Origin: Polyodon spathula | Taxonomy: Eukaryota; Chordata; Actinopteri; Acipenseriformes; Polyodontidae | Length of the DNA stretch: 64,000 bases | Assembly: GCF_017654505.1 (NCBI RefSeq) | Contig: NC_054553.1 | Span: 9,780,558 to 9,844,557, forward strand | Direction of reading: 5' to 3' | In this document: piece by piece, positions 11,367 to 23,060 of the stretch | Layout: each line of letters starts with the position of its first letter | Position numbering within the stretch: position 1 is the first letter of the stretch | Translations under genes and position numbers: made by a program | The notes under the pieces: model-generated | Database searches by the model: none | Seen by the model: the letters and a program-made list of their open reading frames with translations, nothing else | What the model was told of the DNA's origin: nothing

Positions 11367-11515
11367 GCTGGGTGCAACCACACGCACAGCAAGCGAGCAT
11401 CTTAACCTCTACAAAAAGAGACAGACTTCTGCATTTATGGTTATAGAGCTTTTAACATCATCTCATCTCATCGACAGGGAACAGAATCTATAAGGGCAGT
11501 GGATCACACAAGACT
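11367..11515 (-). mobile_element. tRNA-related SINE-like repeat, copy 2
   Basis: Second copy in the same orientation, about 77 bp after copy 1. Shared blocks include CATCTTAACCTCTACAAAAAG, GGTTATAGAGCTTTTAAC, CATCTCATCTCATCGACAGG, AACAGAATCTATAAGG and GCAGTGGATCACACAA. The two copies may be independent insertions or a diverged local duplication. Confidence 0.55.
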
Positions 11516-11530
11516 GCTCCTAACACTTAA

Positions 11531-13768
11531 TAAAACAAATAAGTTACAGAATATCAAGTGGTGATTAATACATGCAATATATTCTAGAACTATAACTAGT
11601 GCTTTTCTAACAGAACTATCAAAGTATTTGTTCTTATTCTGATAATATCATAAACAGATACTGGGGTCTAGTCAATTGATTTGAACAGCTGTGGATCTAA
11701 ATACTGGCAATGTTTTGAACGTTAAAATGAGAGCCTTTGTTATGAAAATCAAACATCTGGCAGTGCATTTAAGTAGGTTTACTGTATTTTTGTCAATAAA
11801 AAAATATGTAAATAGCCAGAAGGGTCCTATTTTAATTCTTTCAATTAAGGCAATTGTAAGATCCACCGCAGTTGTGATCATTTGAATAGACACTATTGTA
11901 TGTGGCTTTACAGTTCTATAATTAATTTCTGACGTGGTCATTTTTTAAAAATGAATTAACACCTGTCAGATGAAAAGGGCTTTCTGTCTGACAAACTGCA
12001 ATGTGAAATTGATTATCTAGCTATCTTTGAAAAAGGCATCATCTACCAAAATGACCGGTTATTTCAACTGAAATAACATGTTTATTGAAAGAGGATGGGA
12101 CAACAATTAACTATAGGCTACCGGATGTTATTTCGAGATTAATAATCATTTTGTAATGCTGGACATAAAATTTTCTTGCGGTGAATTGAGAATACAAACA
12201 ATACATAATTGTAGACATCGGATGGTGCTTATTATTGTCAGACCAAGGATAACCCAATTTAGTCTTTTAAACCCAGCATGTAGACTAGAGGGAAATACTG
12301 GAATTTCAGATATGATATCAATAAATGTATGAAACACAATTAATGCCGTTAGAGAGAATATTTCCTGACACTGCTATAAAGTACCATTAGTCGATGGAAT
12401 ATGTGTTAATGTTAGTTAAGAAATAAAAATTGTGTTAGTTTGATTTGACATTACAGTAAACAGAGATTAAAATATTTGCAAAAAGGATGTAGAGATATAT
12501 GAGGTATTTTTACTTTAAAATGTACGCTTTAAACAATGTTATCACATTTTTAATTGGCAGTTTGAAAATTTTTCTTTGACATTCCACATGTTTGATAACT
12601 TCAAAAATCAGGAAGAAACCAAGATGCCATGTAATTGCTCAAGAGAAGGCCAAACCTGAATGTACAGCTTTAGGGACTTCTGTACTTTCAGAAGACCTAC
12701 AGAAAACATGATTTTCTTGTATTTTTTACAACCACTGATCACCTGAAAAATTAACTATGCATACGTATACTGTTACCATTACGGTGAATACTAAAGTAGA
12801 TTACAAAGATATTCTTAATTCGATCAAAGTTACAGTTTAAAGTATTGCCTGGTGGAATCTCCTCTTCCTGACTGGTTTTCTAGGACTGATTTCTTGCTGC
12901 TACAACCAACAGGTTTAAGATCTGTGTGGCTGGACGAAGGTGCTTCGTCTAGAACAAAATAAAAACAGTACAAGAATACCGCTTTCTTATGTATTAGTAG
13001 CACAGCAACAGTAATTTAGGGTTTATTCTGATGAAGTAAGCCTCTCCTTTGCAAGAAAAAATGAAATTACCAACGGGCTTGTTGATCCGTGTTAACAAAT
13101 TCCTAATTGGTGTCTAAAAGCAAAGCCAGCCTTCTAGTTTAATTTAGCCTTATCAACATTTGCCACCCCTTTTTATATTCTTTCTGTATAACAAATATTC
13201 TTTGATAGTGTGGCTGCTTCTTAGTCAAAGAAACTCAACAAAACTATCAGCGATCTGTATTTTAACTGTAATTTGCCATTTCAGTTTCGATTCAGCAGCT
13301 TTTGTGATACTGATACTGTCATAGATTATTTAAAATCTTTTGTGGTAGAGCACAATCCGTATTTGTTTTTTCTATAGGGATTCACTTAATATTTATACCT
13401 TCAATGAATGCTTGCCTGAAGTCACGCAATATGCAACAGAGGGAGGACGTTTGAGTGATCACCTCTTTAAAGCTAGAGACTTTCATATAATGAATGCAAA
13501 ATAAAAAAAGTAAAAAACGTAGACATTTTTAAATACATTGATACATTGATTTTTTTTTTTTTTTTTTTTTTAATCCTTTATTTAGCTTGAATGAAAAGTA
13601 GATCACGCAAATGTTGCATCCACACTATAGGATGAAGAAAGCTATAGAGGTCTACTGTACTGGGTTTTTTTTTTTACGTAATGTACAAAATGTTCTATTC
13701 ATGAATAATAATTCACACGTAAGATATAATAATCAAAACTATATACAATCTCGTCATATATTTTAGTC

Positions 13769-13771
<3 letters not shown>
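11531..13771. other. Unique AT-rich noncoding DNA
   Basis: No gene or transposon is recognized. T runs lie near 13551-13572 and 13664-13673. Confidence 0.45.

Positions 13772-13844
<73 letters not shown>
13772..13844. repeat. (AT)n microsatellite
   Basis: About 73 bp of uninterrupted AT repeat. Confidence 0.97.
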
Positions 13845-13845
<1 letters not shown>

Positions 13846-13905
13846 CCTATAGAAAGTCTACACCCCCTTTCAAAAGTTTTTTATTTTTTTAATACAAGTA
13901 TTTAA
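13845..13905. mobile_element. Possible DNA-transposon terminus
   Basis: Directly after the AT microsatellite comes GCCTATAGAAAGTCTACACC followed by CCCTTTC and T-rich DNA. This resembles a terminal sequence I remember from abundant fish DNA elements that insert at TA. No matching inverted end was located, so this is weak. Confidence 0.25.
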
Positions 13906-15960
13906 TTATTTCAGGACAGAAAACAAAAGCAATTATATTGTCATTCTAGTATATGGAGGAATCCATCCTATAAAGTGGGGAGAATGGACTAGATTATACA
14001 ATATGAGAATAAAGAAAGTACCAACAATTACAAATAAAGATTAATTCAAGATTCAATCCTACCAAACTTAGGTATACACTCAAATAAAGAATTACTTTAT
14101 ACAAGCTGCAGGTCCGATTCTAGGAACCACTATTTTAGAATCGTCCCTTTAAAATGTACCCATAGCAAAGTTTTTGTTTAAAAAATGTATAAACTAATTA
14201 GGGATTATACCACACATCCTTCTCTAAATTTTAAAAGAAATTGGTAAAAAGATAGAAATGACAATCTGACTGAAGATGATTGGGAGAACATATTTTTCAG
14301 AAAAGTGCAGTGAAACCTTCCACAGCTGGTCTGTAACTCCAAACTGTTCCAGTCCTTTCCAGATCATTCCTTCTTCGCCCAGGTCCTTAATTATTTATGC
14401 TAGGACAGGTAAATGGAATAATAAAAGGACTGGTTGAATTTATTAAGGGACTAAAGTTCACGAGCTGGACTGGAGACGCCTGACACTGGAGTGGCTATAA
14501 AGTCTTGAAGATTGGTCCAATCCCATACTCTATCTGGCCTTTTTTTAATATGTGTCACAAAGTGCTACCTGACTACAGTACATAGGCTGTTAAACAAATG
14601 TAATGAGAGGCAGAAAGCCATAGCTTTCAGAAGGGTTTGATTTAATGGATACAATGTCATAATTTATATTGCATTTTTAAAAGTTGGAACAAGAAAGATA
14701 TTACATTGTCATACAAATAAAATGTGTGTGTTATATTTTGAATTGTTGCATGAAAGTTGTCAATCGTGTTAGTAAATGTGAATGAACAGGCCCTATGTTC
14801 TGCACTCCTCTTCAAATCATGTTAAACATGCTATGGAGTCATAATGTCAGTGTTTCAATGCAGAAACAGTGTTTTTAATCAAACAACTATCAATAATAAT
14901 AATAATAATAATAATAACCTTTTGAACAGGGTTCAAACAATCTCCTCGTCCTCCATTTTCAGAAACACCTGACTGATTCTATAGATCTTTAAAACAAACT
15001 TTTCTGTTGCCGGTGACACTCAGTGTAAGTTTTGTTTGAAATAACTGAAAGCGTAAATGCTTTATTTACAAGTGGCATTGTCAAAGCTTGCAGACTGCAG
15101 TTTACTAATATGCTGTGCTTCTGTCTGCAACAGACAGTTGTATCTGTGTCTGTACAGTAGAGTAACTTGTTTCAAGAGCACAGCAAAACTCTTGGTTTTC
15201 TCAAAAACTTCAATGCTGTTTTTTCTTGAAAAGATATTGGGAAAGACTAATTTTGGTTGATGGCTCTAATCTGGAGAAAACATTAACCTCATCATTGTTG
15301 TTTAGAAGTACAGTGAAAATAACTGTAAATTCTGGTAAAGTTTGCAGTTTTGTCTTTTTATTTATCTATTTAGTTTTTGACCAATATAATATGTTTAAAG
15401 TTATCTTCTAATCTGATTATTTACAGTTTTATTCAGTTGTTTAGTTAAAATTTAAAAAAGCCATTCTCAAAATATTATTTTAATTTATTTCTGAAGACCA
15501 TTGTCACCCCTCTTCCCCCTCAAACGCATTTTATATTCTTCAGCCTGTTATATAAGAATATTCCTGGAAAACAACCAATCAAATTATATCACACTCTAAT
15601 AAACTAAAGTGCATTCACAAGGGATAATACACAAGCTTTCTCACCTTTAACACATTTGGTTCCAATTGCTGCTGTTTTAAAAATGTGGGATTACTGTCTT
15701 TTGGGACACCATATTACTCTATTGGAAATTAAACTTGAACTGGCACCAATATCAAGGCTCCTAACTCATTGTGAATATAGCACACTATACTTTAGTTATG
15801 GCAGTTATTTTGTGCATGGTCCTGGATACAATTCTATTTATACTGCAGCAATAAGCTGACATTTCTTTTTTACAACAGGCACAAACTTTTTTTTTTTCAA
15901 AAGAGATACACCATCAATGAGTTATAGTTTATCCTTTTGGGGAGCCTGGGTTCAAATCAG
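13906..15960. other. Noncoding DNA
   Basis: No gene is recognized. It holds a short (AAT)n tract at 14892-14917. The stretch 14310-14510 is richer in GC and contains CTGGACTGGAGA-type words seen in fish repeats, but I could not assign an element. Confidence 0.4.
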
Positions 15961-15969
15961 TTTTAGATT

Positions 15970-16072
15970 AATTTTATTTTTATTTATTTATTTGTGTTAA
16001 AATTTGAAATCGCCAATTTTTTTTTCTCATTTTCTCCCCAATTTGGAAAACCCAATTCTTTTTTATTGTAAC
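15970..16072 (-). mobile_element. SINE-like family S, tail fragment, minus strand
   Basis: The reverse complement reads AATTGGGTTTTCCAAATTGGGGAGAAAATGAG, an A run, then AATTGGCGATTTC and an A/T-rich tail. This is the 3' tail shared by the copies at 31925, 54918 and 59166 (CCAAATTGGGGAGAAAA ... AATTGGCRA). Only about 100 bp of tail is present. Confidence 0.5.
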
Positions 16073-16195
16073 CCAGTTCAAATTGGAACCTGGAAACTGT
16101 TGGGGATCTGATATAGCCATGATTCATTGTTACCAAACCGTACAGATCCCAGATGAACCTAATCTTTCTGGTTTGTCTAATATGTCTAGTTATTA

Positions 16196-16306
16196 ATATA
16201 TATATGGATATATAGAAATAATTAATCTATATATATATATATTATATATATAATATAATAATATATATAATAACGTATATTAATATGATATAAAATATAT
16301 ATATAT
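16196..16306. repeat. Imperfect AT-rich simple repeat
   Basis: About 110 bp composed almost only of TATA/ATAT words with scattered interruptions. Confidence 0.8.
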
Positions 16307-17888
16307 GTGTTTGTCTTCAATGTTGGGATCATTCTAGTTAGAAATCCAAAGCTACCATTTACTTTGCAAAAGGTGCTTGCTTTGTTATCATTTCTGATTG
16401 TTTGCTGCTGAGCATTCTGGAATATTGTGGTTTAAACAGCATCTCAACATATCAGTAAGGGCTGATTGCATTACCTGCTGAAGAAGGATGGCGCCGGGTA
16501 AAATGCTGGCAGGAGTTCAAAATTTCAAACTGCTCAGAAGACAAGTACATCTTTGTGACATTTACAATGTGTCTCAGACAGGCTAATTGCAATTTTGGAC
16601 TAAGTGTTCTTCTGGCATTTGTTTTCCTCTTCTTTATTCAAAATCACGTTATAAGCTTTCTTAGGTAAGCAATAAAAAAGCATTAATTATAAAAGCAATT
16701 CTTCATGTTTAAGTCGAACTAGCGCCTCCTAGCTTTGGTTGGATATCACTAAACTCACTTCTGGATTAAATACTCATTTAAAATGTGGTACATTGCAATT
16801 ATTGTATAGAACTTTACAGCAAGAATAAAGGCATGTTTGTCATTAGTTTTGAAATAATATTCCAAAAAATATTTATTTTATTTCCTGGGATGGGTTTATG
16901 AAAAAATACTTTTGCAGAAAAAGAAATGTATACTAACTTAGTTTTTTTTTTTTTTTATTTTATTTTTTTCAACAAATCAATATACTTCAGAGGTGTTTGT
17001 ACTAGCACAAAAGAGCAGAAAATTTTAAGTTTTCTTTAAGCTACATATATGCATGGCCACAGTGAGCCGAAGTCTATCCAGTACTGTACAATATGTGCTT
17101 TTTTAAAAGCAATTTCTGTCTGCAATCTCAAAAAATAAAAGTAAAAGATTGCTACGAATGTTAAATGATCTAAACGTTTATAAAAAACACATATGCACTT
17201 AACTGGTGATAACTATTTTCAGCATTGTGTTATGTTTCATCAAGGGTAGTAAATTGACAGCCTATAAATACATAGTATCATGTACATAGAGACCACAAAT
17301 CATGTTCTAAAATGACACCAGGCCATGAAGCCTTCAATCACCTGGTACTAGGAAAGATAACCCTGTGCTATTTGTTTTCAAATCTGACAAAGTGCTCCAT
17401 TTTATGCTCACATCTGCACTTAAATTGCAGTTCAATTATAAAACAGTCGAAACAACAATACTTAGTTTTTTGCAGTTGTCAGTAGAGCATTTTATTGTTT
17501 GATTTAAATTTTATAAACTTCATTTAAAAAAAAGGATGCTAGATAAAAAAATTTAAAAAACTAACGAAGGAGAGACTGAAACAGATGGAAATGTGCCCCC
17601 GACAGTAAACACATGCTTAATGGATTTAATTGCTAATGCAAATATTTGTATTGAGTGGGCAATTTTCGAAGATCATGTTATCAGTTATTACTGAGGCAAT
17701 TTCTGTGACAGAGACATGAACATTTTTTTTTTACAATAGCTTGGTGTTGGCAGGTGTAGCATTATATTGTAGCAGGCTGCTAGCTAATTAATACAATAGG
17801 TCTGGAAGATCTATGGTTTTGGGAAGGAGGAAGTTTCAATATAAAGTACTCCTAATAAAGCTGTTTTGTTCTTGCTCTTGTGCTTTAG
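16307..17888. other. Unique noncoding DNA
   Basis: No gene is recognized. The stretch 17590-17715 is of normal complexity and includes GGATTTAATTGCTAATGCAA and an octamer ATGCAAAT (17636-17643), so it is another possible regulatory block. A T run lies at 16940-16956. Confidence 0.35.
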
Positions 17889-17966
17889 AGTAGATGGCAG
17901 CCATGGCTCCTGCTGGAATTGGCCCTGTGTTGGGAGGTCGGATGGTCGCAAAGTTTGGTAACACTG
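17889..17966 (+). other. Putative start-codon exon
   Basis: A pyrimidine-rich stretch ending in TTGTGCTTTAG precedes the block and ACTG|GTAAGTCAG, a near-consensus splice donor, follows it. The 78-bp block is much richer in GC than its flanks. One frame has an in-frame stop (TAG) and then ATGG and GCAGCCATGG, the latter a strong Kozak context, and stays open to the donor: MAAMAPAGIGPVLGGRMVAK and a few more residues. I do not recognize the peptide. It could be a 5' coding exon or an unspliced chance open stretch; no neighbouring exon was found in the window. Confidence 0.25.
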
Positions 17967-18039
17967 GTAAGTCAGATTTTACGATGCTACTGAGGTACTT
18001 TTATGTATTATGTACTTCACATGACTACAAACCGTAACT

Positions 18040-18049
<10 letters not shown>

Positions 18050-18102
<53 letters not shown>
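18050..18102. repeat. (TA)n microsatellite
   Basis: About 53 bp of TA repeat. Confidence 0.96.
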
Positions 18103-18104
<2 letters not shown>

Positions 18105-18242
18105 ACAATACATTGAGATGCTATAATATTAACATAACCAGCAAAGTTTAATATATAACATTCAGCTGGGGCTGAATTATCTGACAAATTAATCTGTATC
18201 TTAATTGTTTGAGTAAGAGGTATTTTAGAGCCAAAATAAATG

Positions 18243-18820
18243 TTAAACCTTTCAGGACTAAGCATTTTTGAGTGAGATGTTCCCCCGGACCAAGTGTTTT
18301 TTGGCTGTAGTTGACTCTCTTCCTATAAAAATTCACAAAAAAATATTTTTTTTACTGCAGCATCTTGCAAATGGTGGTCTATTTTCAGAAAACTCTGGGG
18401 AACAGAAACCATATAAACTTTTCTCTTTTTTTCAACACAATAGTATGTTTTTGATTTGAGTTAAGTAACTTTTACTATGTATTCTGCTTAGAGATACATG
18501 TATAGAAACATGTTATTCTATGACCCGAGGGACCTTACAGTACTTCCTGCAAGCTTTGTTGAAAAATATTGATGTTTGGCTGGAAATTACAAGACACTGT
18601 TTCACCTGAGTGATTGCAATGACATAATAAATATTTATTATCAGGGTCTTTATAAGCAATAATGGACGCTACTCTCGATTTATTTACTCAAAATAAATAT
18701 TTATAAATAACATTTCATTATTATCAGTAATACAAGGGAAATAAAATACCTGTACATTTAGTTCCTAAAATAGTATCTGCTTGTATCCACTCATTTCTTG
18801 ATATTTATAAATATTGTAAA

Positions 18821-18889
<69 letters not shown>

Positions 18890-19268
18890 TAAAAATGAGA
18901 CAGAATAGATGTTCTAATATATAATCAAATTCATCAGATTTACAGTGTTTCACCTTTTTTATTAGCTCTAAACAAGTTTATGTAAGGTTTTGTTTCTGCT
19001 TTTGTCTCTTCCTGCCTGCTGTTAACAGTCTCTGCCCTGCACTGTGCCCCTCCCAGTGACTTCTCACAAAAAGCCCCTGCCTTGCCTTGCCCTGTCCTGC
19101 CGTGCCCTGCCCTCTCCTATCTATTGATGTGTGTTTCAAGCCTGTACTGCAAAGTATGGCGGCCCTGTAAGTCAGCAAAAAAAATTACATTTTTTTTACA
19201 TGATCATGGTCCTAGAAGCTCACTTTAGTATGATCGTATTAACATGATCCCGGTCCTTGTAGGGTTAA
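18243..19268. mobile_element. piggyBac-like TTAA element (about 1.0 kb)
   Basis: TTAA occurs at 18243-18246 and 19265-19268. The enclosed 1018 bp begins ACCTTTCAGGAC and ends GTCCTTGTAGGG, whose reverse complement CCCTACAAGGAC matches the left end at most positions. TTAA target duplication plus CCYT-type ends is the mark of piggyBac-type elements. No transposase frame is present, so it would be non-autonomous. It contains a (AT)n tract at 18823-18890 and a low-complexity CCTTGCC-type stretch near 19076-19117. The assignment rests on ends only. Confidence 0.45.
18823..18890. repeat. (AT)n microsatellite
   Basis: About 60 bp of pure AT repeat, slightly interrupted at the right, inside the TTAA element. 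Confidence 0.96.
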
Positions 19269-19576
19269 GGCTCAGCCAATTATATACAGTATATAGTGGT
19301 GGTTTTGTAATATCTGCTACTGTCTACTGATGGCCAAATCTCATCACCTATTATTCAAACCAAGGATTCCAATACTGTTGGCTGGGGCCCAAAAGTACAC
19401 TGTGGCACCCTAGAGGGTGAAAGGCAGAAGCATGCTAGCAAAACTGCCCTGTGCCAAAATAAAAATAGCTACTGATGTTTAATAAGCTGTAATAGCTCAA
19501 ATTAAACTAATAATGATACGGTACAGAACTAGTAAATTGCTTTATTGCTTGTGATATATATATATATAATTATTTC

Positions 19577-21320
19577 CATTACATGAGAGTAGATGTTACT
19601 TCATTCTGATTTGAACTTGGCTCTCGCCAAGATAAGCACCAACTAAGATGCAGCTTTACAGTAAACTAATGTGATCCATCTGCATCTCTTTGCGTTGCTT
19701 TCCATCTGATGATGTAGATATCCTTCTGTCTGGTGTTGATTGATGAAGTGTAATGCTGGCTCCAGGGATCAGCTTATTTTGCCTACCCAGCGCATCAGCA
19801 CACACAACGGCTGCGATGCTGGATCCGGGGATCAACCAAGTGCGGTCTCCCCAGCGCTTCAGCGTGACAACCGTCTGGATTGAGCTAAGTAGGGTACATC
19901 TCTAGGGTCTTCAAGTGGGCATCTTCCATCCTCCGTGTTTCGTTGACTAGCCCACGACACCTCAAGAGGGCTCAACAGTGATTCTGGCATCCCAGCATCG
20001 CCTCCCTCCATCCCCCACTCAGCTCAGCCCAGTTTAATTACCAATACGTAAGCGTTGCTTTATTTCTATTGTGCTTGAGATCTCCATCCAGAATCTTTCC
20101 ATCTCAACCACAACCAGTTGCTGTTCCTTTCTGCTGCTTCAGATAAGTTGTTCACTGTGCGACGCAACTCTTGGCCACTGAACCCGACATCTCTGAGAAA
20201 CTGGGTTGTAGAGTGTGCCACAAATCCTCTACATCCCACCTCCACTCTCCATCCTCGCTGTTCCGCTTCAGCAGCTAGTTGAGCATGTTGAAGTTTCTTC
20301 CTCTCATATGCATCATTCACAGCATCCTCCCATGGCACTGTTAACTCTACCAGATGAACAAGGCATGCTGATCCAGACCACAAGACAATGTCTGGTCGAA
20401 TGTTAGTGGTGGCAATCTCAGGTGGAAAAATAAGCCGTTGACTAACATCTGCCAGCATCATCCAGTCTCTAGCAGCTTCCAGTTGTCCTGGGCGAGGCTT
20501 GGTTTTAACACCTTTTCTTGGTGGTTGCTCTCCTGGACGGAGGAATATTGTCTTTAGTTTGTAATGCTTTGATGAAACTGGTGGTTATGCAGGTTACGTT
20601 TGTCTTCCAATGCTAAGGTCAAACATCGCAGCACCTGATTATGGCGCCAAGAAAACCATCCTTGGCTAAGACCCATCTTACATCCTGTCAAAATGCGCCT
20701 TAATGTTGCAGGTGATGAACACAAATGACATGAGGGATCCTCACCCACCCAAAGGTTTCAGTTCTGTGGTGAAGGGAGAACATCATATGTTGATCTAATG
20801 AGGAAACTGATCTTGCTCTGTTCCATTGTCCATACATCTTGCCAGCCGATCTTGGATTGTTCCACACTCTCCCATCTCATCCATTCTCCATGCTTGTCCT
20901 GGGAAACAGCCTTTACACACCTGATCCTCTCCTCCTGCTTTTGCACCTCGTTGACTACCAGTTTCCTCCGTTGAGCTGGGGTTGCCTTGTGCCATGTAGG
21001 AGGAGCTGAACTGAGACCAAGACCTCCTTTTCCACTCTAAACTTGCCCCATAATATCTCAGATTCGAAGGGCAGCTGTAGTATCTTCCACAGCTTCCTTT
21101 GCCGCCCATTTTCTTCCAGTTCTCAACACAGGTGCTACCTTCCTTTCGCATTTGTCACGTGAATCTACTAATGTCATTTTCAGTTGGACTTTGGCACACT
21201 TAAACTCCTCAGTTAGAGCAGAGATTGGTAGCTGCAGTATTCCTTTACCATAAAGTCCCAGTCCCACTCCCACCCTTCTCAAACACTGTTGGTATTGCCT
21301 CACCATTAATGTAGAACCTT
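19577..21320 (-). mobile_element. RLE-type LINE, 5'-truncated (minus strand)
   Basis: This is the 3' portion of a non-LTR retrotransposon whose endonuclease is of the restriction-enzyme-like type (R2/NeSL/Hero-like group). The coding remnant covers about 21310 down to 20066 and the 3' untranslated region about 20065 down to 19577. On the minus strand the UTR contains words I remember from a common fish LINE (GCTGGATCCGGG-type repeats twice, near 19755-19770 and 19818-19832, and a terminal GTAACATCTACTCTCATGTA). The reverse transcriptase core is missing, as expected for 5' truncation. Frame changes between successive open stretches show that it is decayed. Confidence 0.75.
20066..21310 (-). 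pseudogene. RLE LINE polyprotein C-terminus (frameshifted)
   Basis: Three features in order support the call. First, an open stretch (21306-21058) with LGLYGKGILQLPISALTEEF, a post-reverse-transcriptase segment. Second, a linker with GEWMRWESVEQSKIGWQDVW (about 20900-20850) leading into DPSCHLCSSPATLRRILTGC (about 20742-20683), a Cys/His zinc-knuckle-like box. Third, the terminal frame (20461-20066, 131 residues) with RPD at residues 22-24, Glu at 39 and Lys at 55-56, matching the R/KPD-x12-14-D/E plus K catalytic core of the restriction-like endonuclease, then VELTVPWE and CRGFVAHSTTQFLRDVG. These pieces lie in different frames, so at least two frameshifts disrupt the protein. It is not functional. 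Confidence 0.7.
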
Positions 21321-22016
21321 TTATCTACTACTTTACCTGATCTAGAAAGTTTTGGATCACTGGAAATAAGCTACTCCATTAAATCACTGTTTATTTATCT
21401 TTTTATATCTTGGGTATGTCCTTATATACATTTTCTATCAATTATTTCCATATAAGACACAGAAAATGTTGCTTTTCTAATAACATAGTTCTAAAAAGAG
21501 CTAACATGTACAGAACATGTTTTTATGCAATATCTAAATATATTATAAGGCTTGGTAGCTCCACAACCGAGACTACAAGTGTCCCAGGTGCATGGTGTCT
21601 GCAGTGCATGGCTCTTCTACAGAAAGAGTTATAGGAGTCACTGGCTTGCTACTTCTCTAGTGTTTTTTGTTTATGCATTTAGTGTTTTCATGCAATTGCA
21701 TTTATGCAATTAGGGTTTAATCCATCATTCAAACAGGTGGCCTCCCTGTCCCTAAATACTCATTTAAGACTTGTATCTGCAGTGAGTGAACAACGTACTG
21801 AACCCACAACCTTTTGATTAAGTTTAATTGGGCCATTTAATTTGGTTGCTTTTAAATACTGTACTGCATAGTAAACCCAGGCATTGTAACAGACATCCCA
21901 CTGGTATTTTCCAATGTTTCTTTGGAGACAGGTCCATATTCTACCAAAACATATGATTACAATTTGTGCATTTTATCATCCCAGGGTATTGTAAGTAGAA
22001 TTCTTTCTGAACAGAG

Positions 22017-22020
<4 letters not shown>
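21321..22020. other. Unique noncoding DNA
   Basis: No gene or repeat is recognized; AT-rich with short frames lacking motifs. Confidence 0.45.

Positions 22021-22021
<1 letters not shown>

Positions 22022-22093
<72 letters not shown>
22022..22093. repeat. (TA)n microsatellite, left of pogo-like element
   Basis: About 72 bp of TA repeat ending exactly at the left end of a pogo-like element. Confidence 0.96.
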
Positions 22094-22096
<3 letters not shown>

Positions 22097-22779
22097 AACC
22101 CTCACTACAGCAAACCTGCTGGGGTCCAAGCCTTTTGTTTGTTATATCGAGGGGTTTGTTATAGCGAAAGGACAATCAAAATGAATGATACTGTTGAAGT
22201 AAGTTAAGGAGATGAGATTGTGAATAAAAATATAATTACATGTAGCTGTTCGTCTCATGTATGCAGTATTTTGCCTTTGCTTTATCCTGTTTGGAAAGAA
22301 ATTAAAACAAAAAGCAAAAATCCTGAATTGAAGCTGAACTTTTTATTCAAAATCAATCTGACATGAATTGTTTCAAAGTGCACCAAATCTTAATCCAACA
22401 TGCAAGAGTCACAAACTGAGCTTTTATTCAAAATCATCCCGACATGAAAAGTTCATCAGATCCTCAGGTTTTTTTTTTTTTTTTTGTTGTATTTTCTTTA
22501 ATCAATTTTGCTTTGCCGCATGGTTTGCTGAACAAGCCACAAAAGTGCTTTTTGACAACCTATACTTATAACAGAGATATTCCTGCGTTACTGTTTTTTC
22601 CAAATGATCAATATAGTTTCCAGCTTTGTTGCAACATAAAATGATTTTCGTTTTGGAGGCGTATTTAAACAGTGTGTGTTTATATTATCTTTTTTATATT
22701 TTTTTATTTCAGGTCCAAGGGCCAAGTTCGTTATAGCCGCAGGTTTGTTACAATGAAGGGCGTTATAGCGTGGGTGTAC

Positions 22780-22781
<2 letters not shown>
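22093..22781. mobile_element. pogo/Tigger-like non-autonomous element
   Basis: The left end reads AGTAAACCCTCACTACAGCA and contains TTGTTATATCGAGGGG and GTTATAGCGAAAGG; the reverse complement of the right end reads CAGTACACCCACGCTATAAC with CGCCCTTCATTGTAACAAAC. Ends of the form CAGTRNACCC with repeated GTTATAACG-type words and TA target duplication are typical of pogo/Tigger elements of the Tc1/mariner superfamily. About 690 bp long with no transposase frame, hence a deletion derivative. It has AT microsatellite on both sides. The family name is inferred from end structure. Confidence 0.55.

Positions 22782-22861
<80 letters not shown>
22781..22861. repeat. (GT)n-(AT)n compound microsatellite
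   Basis: About 12 bp GT repeat followed by about 70 bp AT repeat, at the right end of the pogo-like element. Confidence 0.96.
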
Positions 22862-22864
<3 letters not shown>

Positions 22865-22867
22865 ACA

Positions 22868-23060
22868 TGGCAGGGAGAGGGTTAATATTCTCCCTGCTAA
22901 AAACATAATTGTTTTATTAGTTAATTATGACCTGCACCTGGCTGTTATTGTAAATTAACACCAGGTGCAGGGTATTGTTACATATTAACCTAAAACCTGT
23001 CTTCCCTTGTACAAGGTGCAATCACCTTTTTTGAGTGAAAGGTGTATGCGGCAGAGATAG
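22868..23060 (+). mobile_element. LTR 5' fragment with two hairpins
   Basis: Begins TGGCAGGGAGAGGGTTAATA and folds with TCTCCCTGC (9-bp perfect stem). About 50 bases later CTGCACCTGG pairs with CCAGGTGCAG (10-bp perfect stem near 22932-22970). The layout copies the solo LTRs at 2866 and 6281 though the stem sequences differ. No clear TATA box follows and the right end could not be set, so it is probably a truncated LTR; the text to about 23300 may include more of it. Confidence 0.5.

Noticed and set aside
20215..20406. Plus-strand open frame
   Set aside because: Shadow of the minus-strand LINE endonuclease.
22019..22207. Tyr-Ile repeat proteins at AT tracts (also 18.0, 18.8, 22.8 and 25.0 kb)
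   Set aside because: Products of AT microsatellites, not genes.
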